Shown here: piece by piece, positions 34,225-43,568 of the stretch
Layout: each line of letters begins with the position of its first letter
Numbering within the stretch: position 1 is the first letter of the stretch
Origin: Pontibacter fetidus
GTDB lineage: Bacteria; Bacteroidota; Bacteroidia; Cytophagales; Hymenobacteraceae
NCBI RefSeq assembly: GCF_010119545.1
Contig: NZ_JAAEAA010000001.1
Coordinates: 186,001-250,000 of the forward strand
Length of the DNA: 64,000 nucleotides
Reading direction: 5' to 3'
The notes under the pieces: model-generated
Seen by the model: the letters and a program-made list of their open reading frames with translations, nothing else
Told to the model about the DNA's origin: nothing
Databases searched by the model: none
Position numbers and translations under genes: made by a program

Positions 34225-36990
34225 ATGTCAGAATATAATTTCAGCCAGATTGAGAAAAAATGGCAGCGCTACTGGGAAGAAAACCAGACGTTTAAAGCCA
34301 ACGAAACTAACGGTAAACCAAAATACTACGCACTGGATATGTTCCCGTATCCATCTGGTGCCGGTCTGCACGTTGGTCACCCGCTTGGCTACATTGCCTC
34401 TGATATAGTTAGCCGTTACAAGCGCCTGAAAGGTTTTAACGTGCTGCACCCGATGGGCTTCGACTCGTTTGGTTTGCCAGCAGAGCAATATGCCATACAA
34501 ACCGGTCAGCATCCGGCTATAACTACAGAACAGAATATTGCCCGCTATGTAGAGCAGCTGAAGAATATCGGTTTCTCTTTTGACTGGGAACGCGAAGTGC
34601 GCACTTCTGACCCTAACTACTATAAATGGACGCAGTGGATATTTAAGCAACTGTTCAACAGCTACTATAACTATAGTTCTGATAAAGCAGAAAGCATAGA
34701 TAAGCTGATCGCTGAGTTTGAAGCCAACGGAAACGCAACTATAAATGCCGCCTGCGACGAAGATACACCCGCCTTTACTGCAGAAGACTGGAAAGCGATG
34801 AACGAGCAGCAGCAGGCTGAACTGTTGCTAAAGTATAGACTAACCTACGTTGCCGAAGCGGTTGTAAACTGGTGCCCTGCTTTGGGTACTGTACTGGCGA
34901 ATGACGAAGTAGTTGGTGGTGTTTCAGAGCGTGGCGGTTATCCTGTAGAGCGTAAGAAAATGCGCCAGTGGATGATGCGTATCACAGCCTACGCTGAGCG
35001 TTTATTACAAGGTCTGGATACTATAGACTGGCCGGAGCCTGTAAAAGAAATGCAGCGCAACTGGATCAGCAAATCGGTTGGTGCCGAGCTGGACTTTGCT
35101 ATTGAAGGTGATGGCCACATTAAAGTTTTCACTACGCGTATTGATACAATTTTCGGGGCTACGTTTGTTGTGCTTGCCCCTGAGCATGACCTTGTTGCAG
35201 AGATAACCACTGATGCACAGCGCGCTGAAGTTGAAAAATATGTAAACGTAGCCAAAAACCGTTCGGAGCGCGAGCGCATGACGGACGTGAAAACCGTAAG
35301 CGGTGTGTTTACAGGTGCTTACGCTATCAACCCTATTTCGGAAGAACGTGTGCCGATCTGGATTGCCGATTACGTGCTGGCTGGTTATGGTACCGGTGCC
35401 GTAATGGCCGTTCCGGGTCATGATTCGCGCGATTATGCGTTTGCTAGACACTTTAACCTGCCTATTAAACAGGTTGTGGAAGGTGGCAATATTGAAGAAG
35501 AAGCCTACGCAGCTAAAGAAGGAAAGATCATTAACTCCGGTTTCCTGAATGGGCTGGACGTGAAGGACGCTATAAAAGCAGGCATAGCCAAAACAGAAGA
35601 ACTGGGTGTAGGTAAAGGTCGCGTGCAGTATCGTATGCGCGATGCTGTTTTCAGTCGTCAGCGTTACTGGGGCGAGCCGGTTCCGGTTTACTTTAAAGAT
35701 GGCATTCCGCAATTACTGAAAGATGAAGAGCTGCCATTAGAGCTACCAAAAATTGATGCGTACCTGCCAACAGAAACCGGCGAGCCGCCACTTGGCCGCG
35801 CCGTGGACTGGAAATATGAAGATCAGTATGAGTATGAACTGAGCACGATGCCAGGCTGGGCAGGCAGCAGCTGGTACTGGTACCGTTACATGGACCCACA
35901 GAACAACACCGAGTTTGCAGCAAAAGACAAGATCGAGTACTGGCGTAATGTTGACCTGTATATCGGTGGTTCAGAGCACGCAACTGGTCACCTGCTCTAC
36001 TCCCGCTTCTGGAACAAATTTATGTTTGACCTTGGCTTAGTAGTGGAAGAAGAGCCGTTCAAAAAGCTTATTAACCAGGGCATGATCCAGGGCCGCTCTA
36101 ACTTTGTTTATCGCATCAACGGCACCAACAAGTATGTTTCTTACGGATTGAAAAATCAGTATGAAACTACCCAGTTGCACGTGGATGTAAACATTGTAGA
36201 AAACGACATCCTGGATTTAGAAGCCTTTAAAGCCTGGAGACCGGAAAATGCGAATGCAGAGTTTGTACTGGAGGATGGCAAATACCATGTAGGCGTCGAG
36301 ATTGAGAAAATGTCGAAGTCGAAGTATAACGTGGTGAACCCGGATGACCTGGTTGAGAAAATGGGTGCTGATACGCTGCGTATGTACGAGATGTTCTTAG
36401 GTCCGCTGGAGCAGTTCAAGCCATGGAATACCAATGGCATGGATGGGGTGCACAAGTTCCTGAAGAAGTACTGGAAGCTCTTCCATGATAACAATGGCAA
36501 CTTTATAGTTTCAGAAGAGCAGCCTACTGCCGAAGAACTGAAAACGCTGCATAAGACAATCAAGAAAGTAGAAGAAGATATAGAGCGTTTCTCGTTCAAC
36601 ACGTCGGTGGCTACGTTTATGATCTGCGTTAATGAACTTACGCAACTTAAAACAAACAAACGTGCTATACTGGAGCCGTTAACTAAAGTTCTGGCACCTT
36701 ACGCGCCGCATATTACTGAAGAGATCTGGCAGCAGCTGGGCTATTCTGAAAGTATCAGCTATGCTGGTTTCCCGCAATGGAAAGAAGAGTACCTGGTAGA
36801 GAATACATTTGAATACCCGGTATCGGTAAATGGTAAGACGCGTCATAAGCTTTCGTTTGCCACAGATACGCCGCGCGAAGAAATTGAAAAAGCGGTATTG
36901 GCAGATGAACAGGTTATTCGTTTTTTTGATGGAAAAACACCAAAGAAAGTTATTATAGTACCTAACAAAATTATAAACGTGGTAGTATAA
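34225..36990 (+). CDS. leuS: Leucine--tRNA ligase
   Basis: A 921-aa class Ia synthetase, complete. The HIGH motif is HVGH (about 49-52) within [17 protein letters not shown]. The CP1 editing domain has [14 protein letters not shown] and the threonine-rich hydrolytic site, then [33 protein letters not shown] and [16 protein letters not shown] are catalytic-core signatures. KMSKSKYN is near residue 695. The anticodon-binding and C-terminal domains end the protein. Both CTATAG sites inside it are translated (Tyr-Asn-Tyr-Ser and Asp-Thr-Ile-Asp). Confidence 0.97.
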   Translation: MSEYNFSQIEKKWQRYWEENQTFKANETNGKPKYYALDMFPYPSGAGLHVGHPLGYIASDIVSRYKRLKGFNVLHPMGFDSFGLPAEQYAIQTGQHPAITTEQNIARYVEQLKNIGFSFDWEREVRTSDPNYYKWTQWIFKQLFNSYYNYSSDKAESIDKLIAEFEANGNATINAACDEDTPAFTAEDWKAMNEQQQAELLLKYRLTYVAEAVVNWCPALGTVLANDEVVGGVSERGGYPVERKKMRQWMMRITAYAERLLQGLDTIDWPEPVKEMQRNWISKSVGAELDFAIEGDGHIKVFTTRIDTIFGATFVVLAPEHDLVAEITTDAQRAEVEKYVNVAKNRSERERMTDVKTVSGVFTGAYAINPISEERVPIWIADYVLAGYGTGAVMAVPGHDSRDYAFARHFNLPIKQVVEGGNIEEEAYAAKEGKIINSGFLNGLDVKDAIKAGIAKTEELGVGKGRVQYRMRDAVFSRQRYWGEPVPVYFKDGIPQLLKDEELPLELPKIDAYLPTETGEPPLGRAVDWKYEDQYEYELSTMPGWAGSSWYWYRYMDPQNNTEFAAKDKIEYWRNVDLYIGGSEHATGHLLYSRFWNKFMFDLGLVVEEEPFKKLINQGMIQGRSNFVYRINGTNKYVSYGLKNQYETTQLHVDVNIVENDILDLEAFKAWRPENANAEFVLEDGKYHVGVEIEKMSKSKYNVVNPDDLVEKMGADTLRMYEMFLGPLEQFKPWNTNGMDGVHKFLKKYWKLFHDNNGNFIVSEEQPTAEELKTLHKTIKKVEEDIERFSFNTSVATFMICVNELTQLKTNKRAILEPLTKVLAPYAPHITEEIWQQLGYSESISYAGFPQWKEEYLVENTFEYPVSVNGKTRHKLSFATDTPREEIEKAVLADEQVIRFFDGKTPKKVIIVPNKIINVVV

Positions 36991-37019
36991 AAGTATTCCA
37001 TTTTACCAACTAACTCACT

Positions 37020-37058
37020 AAAAGCTGCCAGACTCAACTCCTGGCGGCTTTTGGTTTT
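37020..37058 (+). terminator. Rho-independent terminator of leuS
   Basis: 12-bp stem AAAAGCTGCCAG / CTGGCGGCTTTT with one G-T pair, followed by a T-rich tail. Confidence 0.8.
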
Positions 37059-37078
37059 TAAGCAACTATAGCCAACAA

Positions 37079-37110
37079 AAAAGGGTAACCATGCACCGCA
37101 TAATTACCCT
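37079..37110 (-). terminator. Rho-independent terminator of the marR-type gene
   Basis: Read on the minus strand: AGGGTAA / TTACCCT stem followed by a six-T run, 24 nt after the MarR gene stop. Confidence 0.75.
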
Positions 37111-37133
37111 CTTATTGTTTTATAAAGTTCAAT

Positions 37134-37634
37134 CTAGTTTGTTTCTGCCACCGTTGTAGCGCGTATCCTGCGGCAAGCTGTTTTTACTGATGTCCGCACT
37201 TTGGAAAGCAGTTCACTAAGCATAATAGCTTCTTCTTCGGTCAGTCCGTTCATCATACTATCCAGCAGGTTTAACTCGGGCTCAATAGTTTCCATTAAGC
37301 GGTGCCCTTTTTCTGAAAGTATAATGTTTACCAGGCGCTTGTCGTGTGGGTTTTGTTTTACATCTACAAAGCCCTTTGCATTCAGCCTGCTCACCAGCCT
37401 CGATGTATCAGACATTTTATCCAGCATCTTGTCCCTCAACCCTGAAGTAGAAATCGGGTTAGGATATTGTTCCTGAAGTATACGCACAGCATTGTACTGC
37501 TGCGTGGTAAGACCATAACGCTTAAAGAAGTTCTCGTAACCGTTAAAGAGAAAACCATAAGTATAAAGAAGGTTTAAACTTGCCTTCTGCCACTCGTTGC
37601 GGATCTTGATCCCAACTTCATTCTCAAAGTGCAT
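37134..37634 (-). CDS. MarR-family transcriptional regulator
   Basis: A 166-aa winged-helix dimer. The DNA-binding core runs from GLTTQQYNAVRILQEQYPNPIST through the recognition helix MLDKMSDTSRLVSRLNAKGFV to the wing residues VKQNPHDKRLVNIILSEKG. N- and C-terminal helices form the dimer interface. The ligand and target genes are not apparent. The 236 bp upstream (37635-37870) are AT-rich with one CTATAG; no palindromic operator stands out. Confidence 0.9.
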   Translation of the reverse strand: MHFENEVGIKIRNEWQKASLNLLYTYGFLFNGYENFFKRYGLTTQQYNAVRILQEQYPNPISTSGLRDKMLDKMSDTSRLVSRLNAKGFVDVKQNPHDKRLVNIILSEKGHRLMETIEPELNLLDSMMNGLTEEEAIMLSELLSKVRTSVKTACRRIRATTVAETN

Positions 37635-37870
37635 AAATAAATGTAAAGTGTAGTGTCAATTATACTTAAAAATTTCGAATAAATAAGACAAACGGTTAAA
37701 ATTTTAAGCTAAACAACTCTGTTTCGTATACTAACGGCTAAAACTGAAATTGCATTGTTTTCAGAGTACGCAACAGGTTAGCTATTGTTATAATATACCG
37801 CAACTATAGGTTTTAAAAATTTACAATTCCAGGTGATAAATTTCCTTTTCGCTTTTATGCTAGGCTACAA

Positions 37871-38218
37871 TCATATAGTCAGTTTCTGTGCTTTTGTAAG
37901 TTTAGATGCAACCAGCGCATAAGAGTCATCTATCAGGCTTTTAAGTAACTGTTCTGGCAGTCCGGCTTCAGGTAGCACAGTGTTCCAATGTTGTTTGTTC
38001 ATGTGGTAGCCGGGCTTAATCTGGACGTATTGCTCCCGCAAGATTACGGCATGTTCAGGATCGCATTTTAATGCAATGCCATTTTCAAACTCATTTATAC
38101 TGCACAAAGCGTACATCTTACCGCAAACCTTAAAAACCAAGGTGTCTTCATCAAATGGCAGTTCCTCGGTTGTCCCGGGTTTAGCAAGGCAATACTCCCT
38201 TAAAGCTTCTATATGCAT
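37871..38218 (-). CDS. MmcQ/YjbR-family protein
   Basis: A 115-aa single-domain protein with the CyaY-like YjbR fold. It starts HIEALREYCLAKPGTTEELPFDEDTLVFKV (key residues K-P-G-T-T-E and P-F), continues with MYALCSI and ALKCDPEHA, and ends with GYHMNKQHWNTV and LIDDSYALV. Family members are labelled DNA-binding, but their function is undemonstrated for this type. It lies downstream of a terminator that separates it from the DUF6728-ispG unit. Confidence 0.88.
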   Translation of the reverse strand: MHIEALREYCLAKPGTTEELPFDEDTLVFKVCGKMYALCSINEFENGIALKCDPEHAVILREQYVQIKPGYHMNKQHWNTVLPEAGLPEQLLKSLIDDSYALVASKLTKAQKLTI

Positions 38219-38254
38219 GGTATAGTAGGTTACTTAAAAGCGGGATACAATGTA

Positions 38255-38285
38255 ATAAAAAAGGAGAACTAAACAGCTCTCCTTT
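38255..38285 (-). terminator. Rho-independent terminator of the ispG-DUF6728 unit
   Basis: On the minus strand: AAAGGAGA / TCTCCTTT stem then a T-run, 23 nt past the DUF6728 stop. Confidence 0.75.
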
Positions 38286-38307
38286 ACTATATTTTATAGT
38301 TCGTAAA

Positions 38308-38472
38308 CTATAGGTGTGTTACAATAAAATAAATGATGGCTGCCAAAAACATCAGTATCGAAATTTTATTGATAGTATGCATGGCACGCAGGTTAAAACT
38401 GCTTTTGCGGTTAGGGTCTTTCTTACGGAAAAAATAAGTAGCCACTTCCGTGAAATCAAATAATCCCTTCAT
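38308..38472 (-). CDS. DUF6728-like single-pass membrane micro-protein
   Basis: A 54-aa gene too short for standard ORF cut-offs. The translation begins MKGLFDFTEVATYFFRKK, continues with DPNRKSSFNLRAMHTINK and ends with the hydrophobic helix ISILMFLAAIIYFIVTHL. This matches the DUF6728 family of Bacteroidota as I remember it: a cytosolic basic half followed by one transmembrane segment. It begins 46 nt after ispG on the same strand and ends before a terminator, so it is probably co-transcribed with ispG. Its function is unknown. Confidence 0.85.
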   Translation of the reverse strand: MKGLFDFTEVATYFFRKKDPNRKSSFNLRAMHTINKISILMFLAAIIYFIVTHL

Positions 38473-38518
38473 GGTAATATGGGTTAACAGTTATAAATTA
38501 TAGTTTGTAATAGACCTG

Positions 38519-40513
38519 TTACTCTTCCAGCTTTACAGGTTCAATCCAGCGGGCATCTTCGCGTATCAGTTCTATCAGTTCGTCCACGGCCCGGTCAGCT
38601 GGTACTGATTTTTTAACAACAGTCTGTCCGCGGTACAGCGCAATCTTGTCTTTGCCTACACCTACATACCCGTAATCTGCATCAGCCATTTCGCCGGGGC
38701 CGTTTACAATACAGCCCATAATTCCGATCTTCACTCCTTTCAGGTGGTCAGTACGTTTCCGGATCATAGCGGTGGTTTCCTGCAGGTCGAATAAGGTACG
38801 GCCACAACTCGGGCAACTGATGTACTCAGTCTTGCTCATGCGTGTGCGGGCTGCCTGCAATATACCAAAGCTCAGCTTATTCAGCGTATCAATCGTTTGC
38901 AGCCATGCTCCTTTCTCCTGTTCCGGCAATAGTTCTGTTCCCAGCATTACACCATCTCCCAAGCCATCAATCAGCAAACCGCCCACATCCGTTGAGGCAT
39001 AAAGTTGTACTTCATCCGAAGTCAGTTGGCCGTACGCTCTTTTAATGATACATGGAACCTGAACGCCATTATTCATCAACCTGAAAAAGCACTTACGTAG
39101 CTCCGGCATGGCATGCTCGTTTGTAGTATGCAGCATCAGAACGGCAGTTCCATCTGTTTTTAATCTTTCTAAAACTTCCGACGTCAGGTCGTTTATAGTT
39201 GCCAGTATAAAGTTAAGTTTAGCATGGCGTGGCTGGTCCGTCAGGAATTGCGCAACCGTTAACAGCGGATGGCGGTGTTCAGTATGCTCTGCTTTTTGCC
39301 ACGAACTATAGTTCACGATCTCCTTCAGACCATTAGGCAACATAAACGTGATCGGGTTATCGCCGGTGTAAATGTAGTCAGCACCCAGGTCGTTCATGTT
39401 AAACTTATCGAGCAGCATCGAGTACAGGTGCCCAACACTTTTCAGGTCAGCATATTGGATAGCTGTTAAGCGGCTCAGGTCAGCAATTACGCGAGGTACA
39501 TTCTGTGCACCCAGGTTTTCTACTTCAATGGTTTCTCTGCGATGATACTGGAAAGGGTCGATAGGAACATTGCAGATTGGCTTGATGGGATCAGCTTTTT
39601 CGGCACGATGCGTATACCGGTCGATCAGTGCTTTGGCTACAGGTGCTTCGGCTTCCGGTGCTTCTGTAAGCGACACGCGAACAGTATCTCCCAGACCATC
39701 TTCCAGCAAGGTACCAATACCAACCGCCGATTTAATACGACCGTCTTCTGCCTCGCCGGCTTCTGTTACGCCCAGGTGCAACGGATATGGCTGCAAACCT
39801 TCTTCGTCCAGTTTCTGAACAAGCAAACGGTAAGCCTGCACCATTACCTGCGTGTTCGAGGCTTTCATCGAGATCACCAGATCATAGTAGCCTTCACTTT
39901 CACAGATCCGGATAAATTCCAGAGCGCTTTCTACCATGCCCAGCGGTGTATCGCCGTAGCGGCTAAGTATACGATCCGACAACGAACCATGATTTGTACC
40001 GATGCGCATGGCAGTGCCGTGTTCTTTACAAATGCGTACCAACGGCACAAAACGGTCCCGGATACGATCCAGTTCTGCTTGGTAGGTTTCGTTGTTATAT
40101 TCTATAACTTCAAATTTCTTCTTATCAGCATAGTTGCCTGGGTTTACGCGCACTTTCTCAACTATACGGGCAGCAACTTCGGCGGCATTTGGTGTAAAAT
40201 GTATGTCTGCTACAAGCGGAACATTATAACCACGCCTGTTCAGTTCTTCCTTAATATGCTTTAAATTCTCAGCTTCTTTTATACTTGGCGCCGTGATACG
40301 GATATACTCACAACCAGCTTCTATCATCCGGATACACTGCTCCACAGAACCAAGCGTATCCATCGTATCCACTGTAGTCATTGATTGTACCCGGATCGGG
40401 TAATCGCCACCCATCGGAACTCCGCCAATATTCACAACCCGCGTTTTGCGACGTTTGTATTCCGTCATGCTCGGGCAATAACTCTTATTCATTTGATCGA
40501 TCTCGCAATTCAT
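38519..40513 (-). CDS. ispG: 4-hydroxy-3-methylbut-2-enyl diphosphate synthase, long form
   Basis: A 664-aa iron-sulfur enzyme of the MEP isoprenoid pathway that converts MEcPP to HMBPP. The TIM-barrel half starts RVVNIGGVPMGGDYPIRVQSM and has RITAPS, PLVADIHF and MRIGTNHGSLSDR. A central insertion of about 250 residues (from about 295) marks the Bacteroidota/plant long form. The C-terminal [4Fe-4S] domain has ISCPSCGRT and MGCIVNGPGEMADADYGYVG, giving the three Cys and one Glu ligands. An alternative start is at 40492 (MNKSYCPS). Confidence 0.96.
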   Translation of the reverse strand: MNCEIDQMNKSYCPSMTEYKRRKTRVVNIGGVPMGGDYPIRVQSMTTVDTMDTLGSVEQCIRMIEAGCEYIRITAPSIKEAENLKHIKEELNRRGYNVPLVADIHFTPNAAEVAARIVEKVRVNPGNYADKKKFEVIEYNNETYQAELDRIRDRFVPLVRICKEHGTAMRIGTNHGSLSDRILSRYGDTPLGMVESALEFIRICESEGYYDLVISMKASNTQVMVQAYRLLVQKLDEEGLQPYPLHLGVTEAGEAEDGRIKSAVGIGTLLEDGLGDTVRVSLTEAPEAEAPVAKALIDRYTHRAEKADPIKPICNVPIDPFQYHRRETIEVENLGAQNVPRVIADLSRLTAIQYADLKSVGHLYSMLLDKFNMNDLGADYIYTGDNPITFMLPNGLKEIVNYSSWQKAEHTEHRHPLLTVAQFLTDQPRHAKLNFILATINDLTSEVLERLKTDGTAVLMLHTTNEHAMPELRKCFFRLMNNGVQVPCIIKRAYGQLTSDEVQLYASTDVGGLLIDGLGDGVMLGTELLPEQEKGAWLQTIDTLNKLSFGILQAARTRMSKTEYISCPSCGRTLFDLQETTAMIRKRTDHLKGVKIGIMGCIVNGPGEMADADYGYVGVGKDKIALYRGQTVVKKSVPADRAVDELIELIREDARWIEPVKLEE

Positions 40514-40648
40514 CTATCTCTTAACTAAAGTTGCGTCTGCTTTGTTCAAAGGGGAAATTGCGTAAAATTAGCTTTTTTAAACATAACTATAAACCAGCAT
40601 TACATAAGTGTTGCGAAATACGTATGAAGTGTTATAAATCAGCGACTT

Positions 40649-41023
40649 ATGATACACATGCGCGCATTCATCCCCGACAACACGCAGCAGCGCTTAAGCG
40701 ACATATTGCGATGGGGCAAATTACGGCAGGAACAGCTAAGCCAGGCTATACTGATCACAAACGAATCGGTGGTTGGTTTCCTGAAGCGACAGTTGCAAAA
40801 AGGTAAGTGGAGAGCCGTGCAGGATGTGTTGGAAGGAAAGCCAATGACCAATGCCGGTAAGTTTATGTTAAACGAACTACGGGACCACATTGCTACAAAC
40901 CTGGTCATGCGATTAGGTCTGCGAAAAGTAATAGCAGTAAGTATAGCCGCTATAGTTATCCCGCTTATACTTGCCAAGCTCAGCGGTGAAGCAATCAGTA
41001 AGTTTACCGGAAAGAATAAGTAA
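40649..41023 (+). CDS. Hypothetical protein with C-terminal membrane segment
   Basis: A 124-aa protein I do not recognise. The first 85 residues are charged and helical (QQRLSDILRWGKLRQEQLSQAI, SVVGFLKRQLQKGKW). A hydrophobic stretch (VIAVSIAAIVIPLILAKL) then a short basic tail (FTGKNK) indicate a tail-anchored inner-membrane protein. It is divergent from ispG and convergent with glutamine synthetase, with a shared terminator. The CTATAG site in the gene encodes Ala-Ala-Ile-Val inside the membrane helix. Confidence 0.7.
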   Translation: MIHMRAFIPDNTQQRLSDILRWGKLRQEQLSQAILITNESVVGFLKRQLQKGKWRAVQDVLEGKPMTNAGKFMLNELRDHIATNLVMRLGLRKVIAVSIAAIVIPLILAKLSGEAISKFTGKNK

Positions 41024-41054
41024 ACTTTAATCCGGATTTCCCTAAAATGAAAAT

Positions 41055-41087
41055 AAAAAAGGGCGCCTTAAATAGACACCCTTTTTT
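41055..41087. terminator. Bidirectional rho-independent terminator
   Basis: AAAAAAGGG / CCCTTTTTT stem with an inner imperfect pair, between the tail-anchored protein gene and the convergent glutamine synthetase gene. Confidence 0.75.
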
Positions 41088-41103
41088 ATAATAATCAATA
41101 TGA

Positions 41104-43296
41104 TTAATGACGGAACATCAGTTCACGATACTTCACTAGCGGCCAGTCTTCATCATCCACCATCAGTTCCAGTTTATCTACGCTGTAACGGATCGTATCA
41201 AAGTAACTGAACACCTGCTCGCGGTACATAATAGCACGCTCACGGGCATCTTCAATTTTATTAGCAACCTTACGGGCTTCGATCATGGCATCGACGCTGC
41301 GCTGTATAGTAGTGATGTGGCGCGACATTTTCTTGATCGCTTCTATAGTTGTGGCAGTGTACTCATCTTCCAGGCCCAGGTCTTTTAACCCACGTATGTT
41401 CTGGATCAGCTTGTTCTGGTAAGCAACTGCTGTCGGGATCACGTGGTTTACAGCCAGGTCACCCATAATACGCGACTCGATCTGGATCTTTTTGATGTAA
41501 TCTTCCAGCAATATCTCGTGGCGGGCAGCTACTTCCACTTTCGTAAAAATACCATGTTTCGAGAACAGGTCTATCACTTCGGCTCTGTGGTACACATCCA
41601 GGGCTAGCGGGGTAGATTTAACGTTGGATAAACCACGGCGCTCTGCTTCCTCCTCCCATTCTTTAGAGTAACCATTGCCTTCAAAACGAATTGCTTTGGA
41701 TGCCACCACGTACTCACGCAGGATCTGGATAATGGCCAGTTCCTTTTTCATCCCCTGCTTCTCTATCAGTTCATCTACTACGTTTCGGAATTCGATCAGT
41801 TGGTCGGCTACAATTGTGTTAAGCACTGTCATAGACGAGGAACTGTTAGCCGATGAACCTACTGCACGGAACTCGAATTTATTACCGGTAAAAGCAAATG
41901 GCGAAGTACGGTTACGGTCGGTGTTGTCTCGTAAAACTTCCGGAATGCGGTCGATGCCCAGTTTCAGGTACATGTTGTCGCCTTTCTCCATCGGCACTTT
42001 TGAGGTGCGCTCCAGTTCATCTAACACAGCTGATAGTTGCTGCCCTACAAATACCGACATGATCGCCGGCGGAGCTTCGTTGGCACCCAGGCGATGGTCG
42101 TTGCTGGCAGAGGCGATACTTGCGCGCAACAGATCGGCGTGCTTGTAAACGGCCATCATGGTATTGATGAAGAAAGTCAGGAATTGCAGGTTTTCCTTTG
42201 GTTTTTTGCCCGGGCTTAGCAGGTTAACTCCTGTGTTTGTGCTCAGTGCCCAGTTGTTATGTTTGCCACTTCCATTTACGCCTTTATATGGTTTCTCGTG
42301 CAGTAATACTTTAAAGTTATGACGCTCAGCTACACGGTCCATAATGTCCATTAGCAACTGGTTATGGTCTACGGCAAGGTTAGCATCTTCATAGGTTGGG
42401 GCGCACTCAAACTGGTTAGGGGCAACTTCGTTGTGACGGGTTCTTAACGGAATACCTAAACGCAAAGCTGACTTCTCAAAATCAACCATAAACGCATGCA
42501 CGCGGCTCGGGATAGAACCAAAATAATGGTCCTCCAGCTGCTGGCCTTTGGCCGGGGCATGGCCAAACAAGGTACGGCCTGTTAATACCATGTCCGGGCG
42601 GGCTTCCCATAAGGCGCGGTCTACTAAAAAGTATTCCTGCTCAATGCCTAAGGTGGTATTTACTTTGGTAACATCCTTATCAAAATACTGGCAAACCGGT
42701 AGTGCAGCGTCGCCCAACAGGTTCAGCGATTTCAGTAAAGGAGTTTTGTAGTCCAGAGCCTCGCCAGTATAGGAAACGAAAATGGTAGGAATACAAAGTG
42801 TTTTAGCACCGGCATTTTCAATAATAAAGGCAGGTGAAGATGGGTCCCAGGCACTATAGCCACGGGCCTCGAAAGTGTTTCGGATACCACCGCTCGGGAA
42901 AGACGATGCATCCGGCTCCTGCTGTACCAGGGCACTTCCTCTAAAAGCCTCTATCGCTTCGCCTTCGTTGGTCAAGTCAAAGAAAGAGTCATGTTTTTCG
43001 GCTGTAGAGCCGGTTAGTGGCTGAAACCAGTGCGTGTAGTGCGTTGCTCCTTTGCTCATTGCCCATGTTTTCATCGCAGCAGCAACGGCGTCAGCCAGGT
43101 TACGGTCTACCTGCTCACCTGCATCAATGGTACGCTTCAGTTTTTTATAATACTCTGATGATAACGTAGCACGCATGGCCTGCATGTTAAATACGTTCTC
43201 GCCAAAAAAATCTGAAATTACTGTAGAAGAGAAAGTTACTTCACAGGGTTTGCGCTGGCTTACAAGTTCAAGCGCTTTAAAACGAAGTGTTGCCAT
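41104..43296 (-). CDS. glnN: Glutamine synthetase type III
   Basis: A 730-aa GSIII enzyme that makes glutamine from glutamate, ammonia and ATP. GSIII is typical of Bacteroidota. Signatures: FGENVFNMQAM, PSGGIRNTFEARGYSAWDPSSPAFI, GIEQEYFLVD, RHNEVAPNQFECAPTYEDANLAVDHNQL, HEKPYKGVNGSGKHNNWALST and NRTSPFAFTGNKFEFRAVGSSAN. The frame is open to 43329, but the TATCTTTG promoter box occupies 43329-43336, so translation must start downstream; MATLRFKALE at 43296 is chosen. Regulation by nitrogen is likely but no operator is certain. Confidence 0.96.
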   Translation of the reverse strand: MATLRFKALELVSQRKPCEVTFSSTVISDFFGENVFNMQAMRATLSSEYYKKLKRTIDAGEQVDRNLADAVAAAMKTWAMSKGATHYTHWFQPLTGSTAEKHDSFFDLTNEGEAIEAFRGSALVQQEPDASSFPSGGIRNTFEARGYSAWDPSSPAFIIENAGAKTLCIPTIFVSYTGEALDYKTPLLKSLNLLGDAALPVCQYFDKDVTKVNTTLGIEQEYFLVDRALWEARPDMVLTGRTLFGHAPAKGQQLEDHYFGSIPSRVHAFMVDFEKSALRLGIPLRTRHNEVAPNQFECAPTYEDANLAVDHNQLLMDIMDRVAERHNFKVLLHEKPYKGVNGSGKHNNWALSTNTGVNLLSPGKKPKENLQFLTFFINTMMAVYKHADLLRASIASASNDHRLGANEAPPAIMSVFVGQQLSAVLDELERTSKVPMEKGDNMYLKLGIDRIPEVLRDNTDRNRTSPFAFTGNKFEFRAVGSSANSSSSMTVLNTIVADQLIEFRNVVDELIEKQGMKKELAIIQILREYVVASKAIRFEGNGYSKEWEEEAERRGLSNVKSTPLALDVYHRAEVIDLFSKHGIFTKVEVAARHEILLEDYIKKIQIESRIMGDLAVNHVIPTAVAYQNKLIQNIRGLKDLGLEDEYTATTIEAIKKMSRHITTIQRSVDAMIEARKVANKIEDARERAIMYREQVFSYFDTIRYSVDKLELMVDDEDWPLVKYRELMFRH

Positions 43297-43328
43297 TGGT
43301 TTGGGGTTGAGATGTTTATTTGGTAGCA

Positions 43329-43363
43329 CAAAGATAAAAGCAAATTACATAGTTTTACAAAAA
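43329..43363 (-). promoter_or_regulatory. Promoter of glutamine synthetase (TTTTTG-N21-TATCTTTG)
   Basis: On the minus strand, TTTTTG (43358-43363) is followed after 21 nt by TATCTTTG (43329-43336), matching the Bacteroidota sigma-A consensus well. The predicted start is near 43324, giving a leader of about 28 nt to the ATG at 43296. Confidence 0.75.
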
Positions 43364-43375
43364 GGGTATATTTTT

Positions 43376-43485
43376 TAAGGGGTGTATTTGGAAAAATATT
43401 TAAACACCACAACAACCCCTCTAAATTTTAAACCCATCAATATAATTCGAATATATATTTAAGCCTAACACCCCTCTAATTTAAA
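43376..43485. promoter_or_regulatory. Repeated CCCCTCTAA motifs between glnN and the sulfatase gene
   Basis: CCCCTCTAAATTTTAAA (43416-43432) and CCCCTCTAATTTAAA (43471-43485) are direct repeats. AAGGGGTGT (43378-43386) is the inverted match of ACACCCCT near 43468. The spacing and position between divergent genes suggest regulator sites. No regulator can be named. Confidence 0.4.
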
Positions 43486-43556
43486 AGGTAACCTCTTTAA
43501 TAGATCAGGTGGAATTAACTTATGCGGATAACTGTTAATTGAGGCTGGTAAGTGAT

Positions 43557-43564
43557 TATCTTTG
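43557..43564 (+). promoter_or_regulatory. -7 promoter element TATCTTTG with GTG 4 nt downstream
   Basis: A perfect TAnnTTTG box ends at 43564, and a GTG start codon occupies 43569-43571. Transcription starts about 5 nt past this box in Bacteroidota, so the mRNA would begin at or next to the GTG. The -33 element is weak (TTG 15 nt upstream). Confidence 0.55.
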
Positions 43565-43568
43565 CACC

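Noticed and set aside
35005..35712. 235-codon minus-strand frame antisense to leuS
   Set aside because: A shadow of leuS with no recognisable motif, Shine-Dalgarno-like signal or promoter.
39542..40264. 240-codon plus-strand reading frame antisense to ispG
   Set aside because: It lies entirely within ispG, whose protein is fully conserved; the antisense translation has no domain, and such frames are expected opposite GC-biased codons.
43297..43329. Upstream ATG extending glutamine synthetase by 11 residues
   Set aside because: That ATG coincides with the -7 promoter box, so it would not be in the mRNA.
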